A stretch of DNA of 53,408 nucleotides from positions 1-53,408 of the forward strand of contig NZ_JAHMIN010000041.1 of NCBI RefSeq assembly GCF_018986435.1, given 5' to 3'. This DNA is from Hahella sp. HN01 (GTDB lineage Bacteria; Pseudomonadota; Gammaproteobacteria; Pseudomonadales; Oleiphilaceae). Numbering within the stretch: the stretch's first letter is position 1; every line of letters starts with the position of its first letter. Shown piece after piece: positions 26,067 through 35,860 of this stretch. The notes under the pieces are model-generated. The model ran no database searches. It was given only the letters and a program-made list of their open reading frames with translations, and had not been told where the DNA came from. The position numbers and the translations under genes are program-made.

Positions 26067-26723
26067 TCAAAGACGGCGGTTGCCGCCGGGTGAGGTTGGA
26101 ACGCCAAATATAGCCTGATGATGGGCGTTCAAAATAATGCCGGTCGCCGCTCTCAACGAGGACCCGAACGCCACCACGCCATCCTGATGTCCCAACATGA
26201 CAAAAACGCCGGGCGTCTTCAGCTTGCCGTCACGCCACAATGACTTAATGGCGTTGACCAGATCCATACTGCCGTACTCCGCACTCTCCGGCGTGGTCGT
26301 CAGACCAAGAGCCGCTGCGTTATGCCAGATTTCCGGCGAATGCACATGCGCCACCGCCTTGATCTCGGGGTCAAGCGCATACAACAACGCATGGGTCAGG
26401 GATTCTGAGGAAGGTTTGATTTCACCGAGGGAGGTCAGGCGATTGGCGTCCACCTCAGCTTCCGTCACCAGCGCATACTGGTTCGCCTCAAGATGAGAGA
26501 CGCCTCCCGTCTGGCTTCCCGTGACGATAAAGGCGCTCTCTGGACCGGTTCTCATACTGATGTTGCCGTAACCCAGGCCGTCATAACGAAATGGGTCTTG
26601 CCCAATCAGGCCATGCTCAAATAGCACGCCTCGCCAGGCTTCCAGCTCGCTAAGATCCAATTGCTCAGGCAGCGGTTGCTGCGTGTGCCGCAGATCAAAT
26701 TTAATGACACCCTCTTGCGCCAT
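26067..26723 (-). CDS. class II aldolase/adducin family protein
   Basis: Metal-dependent aldolase-fold protein of 218 residues. Candidate zinc ligands are the two His in VAHVHSPEIW and the His in MLGHQDGVVAFG, and a GYGNISMR segment supplies the substrate phosphate-binding region. The acidic residue acting as base may be the Glu in SSESLTHAL. The substrate is not evident; fuculose- or ribulose-phosphate-type chemistry is only suggested by the fold. The ATG at 26723 was preferred to a TTG at 26735, but neither has a good ribosome site. Same strand as dcd, 88 bases upstream. Confidence 0.85.
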   Translation of the reverse strand: MAQEGVIKFDLRHTQQPLPEQLDLSELEAWRGVLFEHGLIGQDPFRYDGLGYGNISMRTGPESAFIVTGSQTGGVSHLEANQYALVTEAEVDANRLTSLGEIKPSSESLTHALLYALDPEIKAVAHVHSPEIWHNAAALGLTTTPESAEYGSMDLVNAIKSLWRDGKLKTPGVFVMLGHQDGVVAFGSSLRAATGIILNAHHQAIFGVPTSPGGNRRL

Positions 26724-26811
26724 GTTGCGAACCAATTCGTCAGAGAGACACCAACACCGCAGGCGGCGAACCGACCCATCGTCGGCGCAGCGCCTGCATC
26801 ATAGAAAGGAA

Positions 26812-27378
26812 TCAGGCTTTCGGCAGAGTAACGCCGACTTGTCCCTGATACTTGCCGCCGCGGTCTTTGTAGCTGACGTCGCACACTTCATCAGATTCAA
26901 AAAACAGCATCTGCGCCACACCTTCGTTGGCGTAGATTTTCGCGGGCAGATTGGTCGTGTTGGAGAACTCCAATGTCACGTGCCCTTCCCACTCCGGCTC
27001 AAGCGGAGTGACGTTGACGATAATGCCGCAACGGGCGTAAGTTGATTTGCCCAGACAGACGGTCAGCACATTGCGGGGAATACGGAAATATTCCACTGTG
27101 CGCGCCAGGGCGAAAGAATTGGGAGGAATAATGCACACGTCCCCGACGAAATCCACAAAACTCTTCGAATCAAAGGCCTTGGGATCAACGGTGACAGAAT
27201 GGACATTGGTGAAAATTTTAAATTCGTTACTGCAGCGGACATCGTAGCCATAACTGGAAACGCCGTAAGAGATGATCTTGCCATTCTCCGACTCGCGCAC
27301 TTGGTTCCCTTCGTACGGCTCGATCATGCCATGCTCCAGGGACATTCTACGAATCCACTTATCCGACTTAATCGCCAT
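26812..27378 (-). CDS. dcd: dCTP deaminase
   Basis: Converts dCTP to dUTP, the main route to dTTP precursors in Gram-negatives. Motifs match the trimeric Dcd family: [77 protein letters not shown] (containing the catalytic Glu) and [10 protein letters not shown]. Length 188 aa is exact for the family. ATG start. It lies 117 bases downstream of apbC on the same strand, an arrangement shared with Pseudomonas. Confidence 0.98.
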   Translation of the reverse strand: MAIKSDKWIRRMSLEHGMIEPYEGNQVRESENGKIISYGVSSYGYDVRCSNEFKIFTNVHSVTVDPKAFDSKSFVDFVGDVCIIPPNSFALARTVEYFRIPRNVLTVCLGKSTYARCGIIVNVTPLEPEWEGHVTLEFSNTTNLPAKIYANEGVAQMLFFESDEVCDVSYKDRGGKYQGQVGVTLPKA

Positions 27379-27495
27379 AACTCTTACTCATTCTGCACAG
27401 GTTGATCGATAAGCGCGCAATCATACATGGATAGCCGGTTTTAGACAAAGGTCCCATGCCGGAACAGCGCGCTATATCAACTATATAACGGGACA

Positions 27496-28593
27496 TCAGT
27501 CCGATTTGATAATGATTTCAGGAAACATTTGCGCCTGATTTTTGGCCCGCTGCGACAATATCGCTCCCAGCTTGCGCGCAATATCCCGATAAATCAGGCC
27601 GACCTCGGAATCCGGCTCTGCCGCTACCGTTGGCGACCCTGAATCTGTTTGCTCCCGGATGGTCATGTGCAAAGGCAATTGTCCCAGCAGTTCCGTATCG
27701 TACTCTTCCGAGACGCGTTCGCCGCCGCCAGCGCCAAACAGGGGCTCGTGATGGCCGCAGTTGCTGCAGATATGAATACTCATGTTTTCCACGACGCCCA
27801 GCACTGGAATATCCACTTTACGGAACATTTCTATGCCCTTCTTGCAATCCAGCAGCGCAATATCCTGCGGCGTGGTGACAATCACTGCGCCGGTCACCGG
27901 CACTTTTTGCGCCAGCGTGAGCTGAATGTCGCCAGTGCCGGGAGGCATATCCACGATCAGATAATCCAGATCTTCCCACAGGCTTTGCGTCAGCAATTGC
28001 AGAAGCGCGCCGCTGACCATGGGTCCGCGCCACACCATCGGCGTTTTCTCCGTCACCAGAAACGCCATGGACATCACCTGCATGCCATGGGCGCGAATCG
28101 GGATGAAGAACTGACCGTCCTGCACATCCGGACGGGAGCCGTCGGCCACGCCCAGCATCATGCCCTGGCTGGGACCGTATATATCGGCGTCCAGCACGCC
28201 CACCCTGGCGCCTTCTTTCTGCAGCGCCAACGCCAGATTCACGGCGGTGGTGGATTTCCCCACGCCGCCCTTGCCGGAGGCGACCGCAATGATGTTTTTC
28301 ACGCTTTTGATATTTTGCAGATTGCGCTGCGCCTGATGCGGCAGGATTTTCCAGCCGACGTTCACCTCTGAGCGCTCCACGCCATCCACATCCTCAATCG
28401 CCAAACCGACGATCTGCTTCAGCCCGCCGGCGACGCCCGCCGCCGGGTAGCCCAGCTCCACTTCCAGCTTGACGGTATCCCCTTGAATATCCAGTGACTT
28501 TACCGCTTCGATAGCGAAAAGATCTTCCTTCAGATAGGGGTCCTTATAGCCCTTTATGGCGGCTTCCACTGCAGATCTGTCAATGCTGCTCAT
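27496..28593 (-). CDS. apbC: iron-sulfur cluster carrier ATPase ApbC/Mrp
   Basis: Scaffold/carrier protein for [4Fe-4S] clusters. An N-terminal MIP18/DUF59-type domain (about residues 5-90) precedes a deviant-Walker ATPase (SGKGGVGKSTTAVNLA, about residues 107-122; LDADIYGPSQ; VDMPPGTGD). The cluster-binding CxxC is HICSNCGHHEP. Length 365 aa is normal. ATG start. The gene is divergent from metG, whose product makes methionyl-tRNA; this apbC-metG pairing is widespread. Confidence 0.96.
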   Translation of the reverse strand: MSSIDRSAVEAAIKGYKDPYLKEDLFAIEAVKSLDIQGDTVKLEVELGYPAAGVAGGLKQIVGLAIEDVDGVERSEVNVGWKILPHQAQRNLQNIKSVKNIIAVASGKGGVGKSTTAVNLALALQKEGARVGVLDADIYGPSQGMMLGVADGSRPDVQDGQFFIPIRAHGMQVMSMAFLVTEKTPMVWRGPMVSGALLQLLTQSLWEDLDYLIVDMPPGTGDIQLTLAQKVPVTGAVIVTTPQDIALLDCKKGIEMFRKVDIPVLGVVENMSIHICSNCGHHEPLFGAGGGERVSEEYDTELLGQLPLHMTIREQTDSGSPTVAAEPDSEVGLIYRDIARKLGAILSQRAKNQAQMFPEIIIKSD

Positions 28594-28643
28594 TCTGTTC
28601 TCCGGAAAAGGTGGGATATATAGAGGAAAGATGGGGCAATACT

Positions 28644-28658
28644 ATACTGAATCAGTAT
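28644..28658. promoter_or_regulatory. 15-bp perfect palindrome between apbC and metG
   Basis: ATACTGA-A-TCAGTAT, with AC/GT extending the symmetry to 21 bases apart from one mismatch pair. It lies about 50 bases upstream of apbC and about 190 upstream of metG. I do not recognise it as a LexA, Fur, FNR or IscR consensus. Operator function is inferred. Confidence 0.45.
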
Positions 28659-28807
28659 GGTTTTATTCAATTTAATCGCGCCCGGCAGGATGAAAATCAG
28701 GCTTCCAAACGGTATCATATGCGCCCCTCGCGGGAATCCTGATGACGACATCCGTCCCGCGTTTTGTCACCATCGCCGACGCACCAGCGTCGACGGCTAT
28801 TGTCCAT

Positions 28808-28823
28808 GGCTTGGCGACAAGCC
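28808..28823 (+). other. stem-loop with GNRA tetraloop in the metG leader
   Basis: GGCTTG (28808-28813) and CAAGCC (28818-28823) close a GCGA tetraloop, a stable GNRA class. About 30 bases before it, GCCGACGC and GCGTCGACGGC can form a second, bulged hairpin (28772-28796). Both sit within 80 bases of the metG start. No T-box or other known riboswitch core is visible. Confidence 0.4.
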
Positions 28824-28849
28824 TTATATGAGTAATAACGGAAAGAATT

Positions 28850-30895
28850 ATGTCCGGAGAGCCTAGAAAAATTCTCGTCACAAGCGCTTTACCGTACGCG
28901 AACGGCCCTATTCACCTGGGGCATCTGTTGGAATACATCCAGACCGATATCTGGGTGCGCTTCCAGAAGCTTCGCGGCAATCAATGCACCTATGTCTGCG
29001 CGGACGACGCGCACGGCACAGCGATCATGCTTAAAGCCGAGCAGATGGGCATTACTCCGGAGCAACTGATCGATCAGGTCAACGCCGACCACCGTCGCGA
29101 TTTCGCAGAATTTCTGATCGAGTTCGACAATTATTACTCCACGCACTCGGAAGAAAACCGGGAGCTGTCATCCTATATTTACAAGGCCTGTCTGGACGCG
29201 GGTAAGATCGCCACGCGCACTATCACCCAGGCTTACGACCCGGAAAAAAACCTGTTCCTGGCCGACCGTTTCATTAAAGGGACCTGCCCCAAATGTAAAG
29301 CGGAAGACCAGTACGGCGATAACTGTGAGGTCTGCAGCAGCACTTACACGCCCGCCGAGCTGATCAATCCCCGTTCCGCCATTTCTGGCGCGACGCCCAT
29401 TGAAAAAGAGTCCACCCACTTCTTCTTCAAACTGCCTGACTTCCAGGAATTCCTGCAGAAGTGGACACGCAGCGGAACCCTGCAACCGCAGATCGCCAAC
29501 AAGCTGGCGGAGTGGCTGGACGCTGGCCTGCAGGAGTGGGACATCTCTCGCGACGCGCCCTATTTCGGCTTCGAGATTCCAGATCAACCCGGCAAGTTCT
29601 TCTACGTCTGGCTGGACGCGCCGATTGGCTACATGGCGAGCTTCAAGAATCTGTGCGCGCGTCGCGCGGATCTGGACTTCGACGAATACTGGAAGAAAGA
29701 CTCCACCGCCGAGCTGTATCACTTCATCGGCAAGGACATCATCAACTTCCACGCGCTGTTCTGGCCATCCATGCTGAGCTGCGCCGACTTCAGAACGCCC
29801 AGCGCCGTTTATGCGCATGGTTTTGTGACGGTGGACGGGGCCAAAATGTCCAAATCCCGCGGCACCTTCATCATGGCGCGGACTTATCTGGAGCACCTGA
29901 ATCCGGAGTACCTGCGTTATTACTTCGCCGCCAAGTTGACCTCCAACGTGGACGATCTGGATTTGAACCTGCAGGACTTCACGCTGAAAGTGAATGCTGA
30001 CCTGGTTGGTAAGCTGGTCAATATCGCCAGCCGTTGCGCCAAGTTCATCACCAAAGCAGGAGGCAAACTGTCGTCTCAGATCAGCGAGCCTGAATTGGTT
30101 GAACAGTTCCTGTCCAAATCCGACTTTATCGCCCAGGCGTACGAAGATCGCGAATTTGGCAAAGCGGTGAGAGAAATCATGGCGCTGGCCGACCTGGCCA
30201 ACAAGTACATCGATGAAAAAGCGCCCTGGAAACTGGCGAAGGAAGAAGGCAAAGAACAGGAAGTGTTGGACGTCTGCTCTGTCGGCGTGAACCTGTTCCG
30301 CATCCTGATCACCTATTTGGCCCCAGTGCTGCCAGGCGTCGCTGCGGCTTCCGCAGAATTCCTGAACGCGCCCATCGTCTGGAACAAACCGTTGCAGCCG
30401 CTGACCGACCATGCCGTCAATGAGTTCAAGGCAATGATCTCCCGGGTTGATCCAAAGGCTGTGGACGCCATGGTGGAAGCCTCTAAAGACAACATGGCGC
30501 AGGCGCCAAAAGACAACGGCAAAGCGAAAAAGGATAAGAAAGAGGCGAAATCCGAAGAGGAGATTGCGCCAACGATCAAGTTCGACGACTTCGCCAAGAT
30601 CGACCTGCGCATTGCTAAAATCGTCTCCGCAGAGCATGTAGAAGGCGCAGACAAACTGTTGCGCCTGCAACTGGATATCGGCAGTGAACAACGTCAGGTA
30701 TTCGCTGGCATCAAATCCGCCTACGCGCCGGAAGATCTGGTGGGCCGCTTGACGGTCATGGTCGCCAACCTGGAGCCGCGCAAGATGAAGTTCGGCATGT
30801 CCGAAGGCATGGTGCTGGCGGCGGGCCCTGGCGGCAAAGACATCTGGTTGTTGCAGCCGGACAGCGGCGCGCAGCCGGGCATGCAGGTTAAATAA
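28850..30895 (+). CDS. metG: methionyl-tRNA synthetase, C-terminally extended form
   Basis: Charges tRNA-Met with methionine. Class I signatures are complete: HLGH in [10 protein letters not shown] near residue 21, and KMSKS in GAKMSKSRG near residue 333. A four-cysteine zinc knuckle ([17 protein letters not shown], about residues 145-161) marks the MetG1 type. After a Lys-rich linker ([10 protein letters not shown], about residues 560-570) comes a C-terminal tRNA-binding OB-fold domain ([16 protein letters not shown] to the end), which mediates dimerisation. Length 681 aa is normal. ATG start with GGAAAG upstream. Confidence 0.98.
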   Translation: MSGEPRKILVTSALPYANGPIHLGHLLEYIQTDIWVRFQKLRGNQCTYVCADDAHGTAIMLKAEQMGITPEQLIDQVNADHRRDFAEFLIEFDNYYSTHSEENRELSSYIYKACLDAGKIATRTITQAYDPEKNLFLADRFIKGTCPKCKAEDQYGDNCEVCSSTYTPAELINPRSAISGATPIEKESTHFFFKLPDFQEFLQKWTRSGTLQPQIANKLAEWLDAGLQEWDISRDAPYFGFEIPDQPGKFFYVWLDAPIGYMASFKNLCARRADLDFDEYWKKDSTAELYHFIGKDIINFHALFWPSMLSCADFRTPSAVYAHGFVTVDGAKMSKSRGTFIMARTYLEHLNPEYLRYYFAAKLTSNVDDLDLNLQDFTLKVNADLVGKLVNIASRCAKFITKAGGKLSSQISEPELVEQFLSKSDFIAQAYEDREFGKAVREIMALADLANKYIDEKAPWKLAKEEGKEQEVLDVCSVGVNLFRILITYLAPVLPGVAAASAEFLNAPIVWNKPLQPLTDHAVNEFKAMISRVDPKAVDAMVEASKDNMAQAPKDNGKAKKDKKEAKSEEEIAPTIKFDDFAKIDLRIAKIVSAEHVEGADKLLRLQLDIGSEQRQVFAGIKSAYAPEDLVGRLTVMVANLEPRKMKFGMSEGMVLAAGPGGKDIWLLQPDSGAQPGMQVK

Positions 30896-30902
30896 CCGAC
30901 AC

Positions 30903-30926
30903 AACGGCGCTTTCAGGCGCCGTTTT
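30903..30926 (+). terminator. Rho-independent terminator after metG
   Basis: AACGGCGC and GCGCCGTT form a perfect 8-bp stem with a TTTCAG loop followed by TT, eight bases after the metG stop. It separates metG from the rsx operon. Confidence 0.75.
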
Positions 30927-31126
30927 GCTGCGCTGGCTCAAATTTGCGCTAAATCCGCGCAAGAGCGACTGGCGCAGCCTTGAACGCACTGCAACACAAC
31001 CAGATAATAACCGCCAGAGCCAGGGAATTCCGGGAGCTGGCGAGCTGTTGCGCGGCGGGCTTCCATAAGCGACGCTTTGGATAGCATTAGGATAAAGCTG
31101 GTGAAGATCCTGAATAAGAGGCGCTG

Positions 31127-31708
31127 ATGACTGAATACCTGTTGATACTGGTGAGCACCATACTGGTCAACAACTTCGTACTGGTCCAATTCCTGGGCTT
31201 GTGCCCTTTCATGGGCGTGTCCAACAAACTGGAAACCGCCATGGGCATGTCCCTGGCCACCACCTTCGTGTTGACGCTGTCCTCGTTGTGCAGTTATCTG
31301 GCACACGAATACCTGCTGGCGCCTCTCGGCATGGAATTCCTGAAAACCATTACGTTTATTCTGGTGATCGCAGTCGTCGTCCAGCTCACGGAAATGGTGA
31401 TCAAAAAAACCAGTCCCCTGCTGTATCGCGTCCTGGGTATTTTTCTACCGCTGATCACCACTAACTGCGCCGTGCTTGGCGTCGCGCTGTTAAACATCAA
31501 AAAGCAGAATGATTTCATGGAGTCGATCCTGTACGGGTTCGGCGCCGCTGTCGGTTTCTCCCTGGTGCTGACGCTGTTTTCCGCCATGCGTGAACGCATC
31601 GCCGCCGCCGATGTGCCTGAACCGTTCAAGGGCGGAGCCATCGGGATGATCACCGCCGGCCTGATGTCGCTGGCGTTCCTGGGCTTCACCGGCCTGGTTA
31701 ATATCTAG
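31127..31708 (+). CDS. rsxA: electron transport complex subunit RsxA/RnfA
   Basis: First gene of the Rnf/Rsx complex, which couples ferredoxin-NAD electron transfer to ion movement, and in E. coli reduces SoxR. Six hydrophobic helices are visible. [26 protein letters not shown] and [21 protein letters not shown] carry the paired membrane cysteines thought to bind an intramembrane iron centre together with RsxE. Length 193 aa matches the family. ATG start, about 200 bases after the metG terminator; rsxB follows 13 bases on. Confidence 0.98.
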   Translation: MTEYLLILVSTILVNNFVLVQFLGLCPFMGVSNKLETAMGMSLATTFVLTLSSLCSYLAHEYLLAPLGMEFLKTITFILVIAVVVQLTEMVIKKTSPLLYRVLGIFLPLITTNCAVLGVALLNIKKQNDFMESILYGFGAAVGFSLVLTLFSAMRERIAAADVPEPFKGGAIGMITAGLMSLAFLGFTGLVNI

Positions 31709-31721
31709 AGGCCTTCCGCAG

Positions 31722-32315
31722 ATGAGTATTGTCGTCATAGCCGTATTGGCGCTCTCCGCGCTGGCGCTTACCTTCGGAGCCGTGCTTGGCTTCGCCTCCG
31801 TTAAATTCAAAGTGGAAGGCAATCCCATCGTCGACCAGATCGACAGCCTGTTGCCGCAAACCCAATGCGGACAGTGCGGTTACCCCGGCTGCCGCCCTTA
31901 TGCGGAAGCTATCGCCAACGGCGACGCCATCAATAAATGCCCTCCCGGCGGCGAAGCCACCATCACCGCCCTGGCGGACCTGTTGGATGTGGAAGTGGTA
32001 CCGCTGGATTCCGAACACGGTGAAAGCAAAGGCAAACAGGTGGCCTATATTCGCGAAGATGAGTGCATCGGCTGCACCAAATGCATCCAGGCCTGTCCGG
32101 TGGACGCCATTCTCGGCGCGGCCAAACAGATGCATACAGTGATCGTCAGCGAATGCACGGGGTGCGACCTGTGCGTCGATCCCTGTCCTGTGGACTGCAT
32201 AGATATGATTCCCGCCCCCAGCGGCATCCGCGATTGGGCCTGGGATATGCCCAAGCCGCCGACGAATAACGGCGCGATCATCGCGACAGATCAGAATAAC
32301 GGTATGGCGGCGTGA
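31722..32315 (+). CDS. rsxB: electron transport complex subunit RsxB/RnfB, Fe-S protein
   Basis: An N-terminal membrane helix (about residues 3-25) anchors a 4Fe-4S domain ([18 protein letters not shown] ... KCPPGG) and a two-cluster ferredoxin domain ([16 protein letters not shown] and [16 protein letters not shown]). All twelve expected cysteines can be seen. It is the likely entry subunit for reduced ferredoxin or an equivalent donor. Length 197 aa is normal. ATG start; rsxC begins 17 bases after its stop. Confidence 0.97.
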   Translation: MSIVVIAVLALSALALTFGAVLGFASVKFKVEGNPIVDQIDSLLPQTQCGQCGYPGCRPYAEAIANGDAINKCPPGGEATITALADLLDVEVVPLDSEHGESKGKQVAYIREDECIGCTKCIQACPVDAILGAAKQMHTVIVSECTGCDLCVDPCPVDCIDMIPAPSGIRDWAWDMPKPPTNNGAIIATDQNNGMAA

Positions 32316-32332
32316 GGAAGTAAGGCCTGAGC

Positions 32333-34807
32333 ATGAGACAAATCTGGGATTTCCACGGCGGCGTACACCCTCCGGAAAATAAAAGCCAATCCACCAGCCG
32401 ACCGATTCGCAAGGCGACGCTGCCGAGAACGCTGATACTCCCCCTGAGCCAGCATATTGGTCAGCCCGCCAAAGCCCTGGTGGCGCCAGGCCAAAAAGTG
32501 TTGAAGGGCGAAGTCGTCGCCGCAGCGGAAGGACCGGTCAGCGTAGCGGTTCATGCATCTTCTTCCGGCACCGTGACAGCCGTTGAAAGACGTCCCGTAC
32601 CCCACCCTTCCGGCCTCAGCGATATCTGCATAGTAATTGAGACGGATGGAGAAGACGCCTGGACGCACCTGACGCCATGCGAAGACTATCGGTCACTTAG
32701 CCCAGAGCAGCTGCTGGAGCGTGTTCGTCAGGGCGGTATCGCCGGTATGGGCGGCGCAGGGTTTCCCACAGCGATCAAGCTGCACCCGCCTCGTAACGAC
32801 AAGGTCAATGCGCTGATATTAAATGCGGCGGAATGCGAACCTTACATCACCGCCGATGACATGTTGATGCGGGAACGCGCCGACGAAGTCATACGCGGCA
32901 TGGAAATCATGGCTCAGCTTTTGGAGCCTGAAGAGTGCCTGATCGGCATCGAAGACAATAAGCCGGCCGCCATCGCCGCACTGAAGCAAGCCGCCTCCGG
33001 CACTCATATCGAAGTAGTTGTGATTCCCACCAAATATCCCTCCGGCGGAGAAAAGCAACTGATCAAAATCCTGACTGGCCTGGAAGTGCCCCACGGCAAG
33101 ATCCCCGCTGATATCGGCGTGATGTGCCAAAACGCAGGCACCGCTGCGGCAGTGTACCGCGCGGTCCGTTTCGGCGAGCCGCTGATTTCTCGCATCACCA
33201 CAGTGACAGGCGACGGCGTCGCTACGCCCGGTAATTTTGAAGTTTTATTAGGCTCGCCCATGTCCGACCTGTTGCAACAGGCGGGATTCGACGCGAGCAA
33301 AACGGATCGCCTGATCATGGGCGGCCCTATGATGGGGTTCACCTTAACGGATCCAAACTTGCCGCTGGTGAAAACCAGCAATTGCATTATGGCGGTGTCG
33401 GCCAAGGAGTTTCCCAGACCCGATCCCGCTCAGGCCTGTATTCGTTGCGGCCTTTGCGCCGAAGCTTGTCCCGCTGAACTGCTGCCACAACAGCTCTACT
33501 GGTTTGCCAAAGCACAGGAATTCGACAAGGCGGAGAACTATAACCTGTTCGACTGCATCGAGTGCGGCGCCTGCTCTTACGTCTGCCCCAGCAGCATTCC
33601 GCTGGTGCAATATTACCGCTACGCCAAGAATCAAATTCGGGTGACAGCGCAGGAGCAGCAGAAATCCGACAAGGCGCGTGAGCGTTTCGAATTCCGACAA
33701 GCCCGCCTTGAACGCGAGAAAGAAGAGAAAGAAGCCAAGCGCAAGGCCCGTGCGGAAGCCGCAGCTAAAGCGCAGGCGGAAAAGGTGGCCCAGCAACAGG
33801 ATGCGCCGGCGGAAGTAGATCCGAAGAAAGCGGCGATAGAAGCCGCTATCAAGCGCGCCCAAGCCAAGCGCGCACCGGCTCCCGCCCAGGCCCAGGCCCA
33901 GGCCCAGGTCAATATCGCGGAATTGCAGACCAATGTGGACAAGGCCAGGGAGAAGCTGGAAAAAGTGCGCGAGACGCTGGCGGAATCCGATGGGGCCAAT
34001 GCCGCCATGCAGGAAAAGCTAAGCAACGCGATCGCAAAAAACGAAGAACGCCTGGCGGCGGCGGAAAAAGCCCTTCACGACGCCCAGAACTCTGCGCAAG
34101 GGACGCCAGCCGCTTCAAACGCAACGCCAGCGACACAGGCGGACCCAGAGCAACAGGCGCGCGCTATCGCCCGCACCCGGGACAAGATAAAGACTCTGAC
34201 GCAAGCGATAGAAGCCTGTCGCGAGACGGACCCGCAGCGTGCGGCGCAATTGACCGAAACCGTGGAGAAAACCAAGGCGAAGCTGGCGGAGTTGGAAGCA
34301 GAGTCAGCCCCAACGGATAAAGCAATCGATAAACCGCCGGAGCCCAACCTGGAAGAACTGACGTCGCAGGTTGAAAAAGCCCGCGACAAGTTGAGCATGA
34401 TGCAGGGCATGCTGGACGACGCCAGAGCGGAGCAGCCGGCGGACGAAGCCAAAATCGCCAAATTGCAGCGCGCAGTGGAAAAGAACCAGGACCGTTTGGC
34501 CGCAGCGCAAAAAACGCTGGAAGAAGCCCGGACACAGGCTAGCGGCGCTGGCGTCAAAGCAGCCTCGCCAGAGGAAATCGAGGCTCTGACCTCTGCGCTG
34601 GAGAAAGCGCAGGATAAACTCGCCATGATGCAGAACATGCTCAGCGAAGCCCAACAGGAGTCCCCTATGGACGAGGCGAAAGTGGCGAAGTTATCCAGAG
34701 CGGTGGAGAAAAATCAAGATCGGGTCGCCGCCGCCCGCGCCACACTTAACGAAGCTCGCGGCGACGCGGCGGAAAATCAGACCAGCACTGACGGAGCGGG
34801 CGCTTAA
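32333..34807 (+). CDS. rsxC: electron transport complex subunit RsxC/RnfC with long repeat tail
   Basis: NADH/FMN-binding peripheral subunit. Residues 1-440 are the conserved core: FHGGVHPPENK, GIAGMGGAGFPTAIKL and AECEPYITADDMLMRERAD, then two 4Fe-4S motifs (CIRCGLCAEACP and CIECGACSYVCP). Beyond this is a charged helical tail of nearly 380 residues. It contains an (Ala-Gln)4 tract encoded by four GCCCAG hexamers and tandem coiled-coil repeats of about 62 residues at 527-585, 672-733 and 748-809. E. coli RsxC also has an Ala-rich repeat tail, but the units here are longer. The complete operon supports function. ATG start. Confidence 0.96.
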   Translation: MRQIWDFHGGVHPPENKSQSTSRPIRKATLPRTLILPLSQHIGQPAKALVAPGQKVLKGEVVAAAEGPVSVAVHASSSGTVTAVERRPVPHPSGLSDICIVIETDGEDAWTHLTPCEDYRSLSPEQLLERVRQGGIAGMGGAGFPTAIKLHPPRNDKVNALILNAAECEPYITADDMLMRERADEVIRGMEIMAQLLEPEECLIGIEDNKPAAIAALKQAASGTHIEVVVIPTKYPSGGEKQLIKILTGLEVPHGKIPADIGVMCQNAGTAAAVYRAVRFGEPLISRITTVTGDGVATPGNFEVLLGSPMSDLLQQAGFDASKTDRLIMGGPMMGFTLTDPNLPLVKTSNCIMAVSAKEFPRPDPAQACIRCGLCAEACPAELLPQQLYWFAKAQEFDKAENYNLFDCIECGACSYVCPSSIPLVQYYRYAKNQIRVTAQEQQKSDKARERFEFRQARLEREKEEKEAKRKARAEAAAKAQAEKVAQQQDAPAEVDPKKAAIEAAIKRAQAKRAPAPAQAQAQAQVNIAELQTNVDKAREKLEKVRETLAESDGANAAMQEKLSNAIAKNEERLAAAEKALHDAQNSAQGTPAASNATPATQADPEQQARAIARTRDKIKTLTQAIEACRETDPQRAAQLTETVEKTKAKLAELEAESAPTDKAIDKPPEPNLEELTSQVEKARDKLSMMQGMLDDARAEQPADEAKIAKLQRAVEKNQDRLAAAQKTLEEARTQASGAGVKAASPEEIEALTSALEKAQDKLAMMQNMLSEAQQESPMDEAKVAKLSRAVEKNQDRVAAARATLNEARGDAAENQTSTDGAGA
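33884..33907 (+). repeat. four tandem GCCCAG hexamers in rsxC
   Basis: Four perfect copies of GCCCAG in frame encode (Ala-Gln)4. Such a tract is prone to slippage, which would change length in units of two residues without breaking the frame. Confidence 0.9.
34346..34759 (+). repeat. tandem coding repeats of about 62 codons in rsxC
   Basis: Two strongly similar units encode residues 672-733 and 748-809 (shared core DEAKIAKLQRAVEKNQDRLAAA versus DEAKVAKLSRAVEKNQDRVA). They are spaced 228 bases apart. A more diverged third unit lies upstream at 33911-34087. They predict coiled-coil arms. Confidence 0.8.
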
Positions 34808-34810
34808 TCC

Positions 34811-35851
34811 ATGGCATTTCTTCACATCACATCCCCTCACCTGAAAGGACCTGCGCGCACGACCGCCATCATGCAGTGGGTGATCCTGGCCACCGTGCCC
34901 GGATTGCTGACCATGACCTGGTTCTTTGGCTGGGGAACCCTGATCAACGTCATTCTGGCGTCGTTAACCGCCGTGGCGGCGGAAGCCTTTGTGCTGACGC
35001 TGCGCAAACGGCCACTGGCCTTTTATCTGCAGGACTACAGCGCCGTTCTCACCGGAGTATTGCTGGGTCTTGCGCTGCCGCCTTACGCCCCTTGGTGGGT
35101 GACATTTGTTGGAACGGCGTTCGCCATCATTTTCGCCAAACAGATTTACGGCGGTCTGGGCAATAATCCATTCAACCCCGCCATGGTGGGGTACGCACTG
35201 CTGCTGGTGTCCTTCCCTGTCGCGATGACCACTAACTGGGCGACGCCGCGTCCCTTGGCGGAAATCCCAGGACTCGTGGACGCTTTCGCCCACATCTTCT
35301 GGGGAGCGGAAATCGGCGTGGATGGCTACACCATGGCCACGCCTCTGGACACCTATAAACACGAAATCGTCGCCGGCACTTCGGAAGCAGTCTTCGCCAT
35401 GCCTGTCTTCGGCGCGCACACCGCGCTGGGCTGGGAGTGGGTCAATCTGGCCTTCCTCGCCGGGGGACTCCTGCTTATCTGGCGCAAGATTATTACCTGG
35501 CATATTCCAGTCAGCATGCTCTCCGCGATGGCGTTGTGCTCTTTGCTACTGGGCTGGGATGAAGATAAATATGCGCCGCTGCAGCTGCACCTGCTCGCTG
35601 GCGCAACTATGCTGGGCGCCTTCTTCATCGCCACCGACCCGGTTTCCGCCGCCACCAGCAAACTCGGCAAACTCTACTATGGCGCTGGCGTCGGCATTCT
35701 GGTTTACCTGATTCGCACCTGGGGCAACTACCCTGACGCCGTGGCGTTCGCCGTGTTGTTGATGAACTTCGCCGCGCCGTTCCTGGACTACTACACCCAG
35801 CCCCGCACTTACGGACACCGCAAAGCCCGTCGCGGCGTGAAACAGGATTAG
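34811..35851 (+). CDS. rsxD: electron transport complex subunit RsxD/RnfD
   Basis: Polytopic membrane subunit (about nine to ten helices) carrying covalently bound FMN. The flavin threonine is in the [13 protein letters not shown] segment near residue 178. [20 protein letters not shown] and [21 protein letters not shown] are also family hallmarks. Three bases separate it from rsxC and nine from rsxG. Length 346 aa is normal. ATG start. Confidence 0.97.
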   Translation: MAFLHITSPHLKGPARTTAIMQWVILATVPGLLTMTWFFGWGTLINVILASLTAVAAEAFVLTLRKRPLAFYLQDYSAVLTGVLLGLALPPYAPWWVTFVGTAFAIIFAKQIYGGLGNNPFNPAMVGYALLLVSFPVAMTTNWATPRPLAEIPGLVDAFAHIFWGAEIGVDGYTMATPLDTYKHEIVAGTSEAVFAMPVFGAHTALGWEWVNLAFLAGGLLLIWRKIITWHIPVSMLSAMALCSLLLGWDEDKYAPLQLHLLAGATMLGAFFIATDPVSAATSKLGKLYYGAGVGILVYLIRTWGNYPDAVAFAVLLMNFAAPFLDYYTQPRTYGHRKARRGVKQD

Positions 35852-35860
35852 GAGACGCCC

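Noticed and set aside
28657-28866. A 69-codon plus-strand frame upstream of metG
   Set aside because: It has no family pattern, overlaps the metG start, and covers the hairpin-bearing leader.
29168-30904. A 578-codon open frame antisense to metG
   Set aside because: It lies wholly over a full-length metG; composition reflects the opposite-strand codon pattern and no domain motif is visible.
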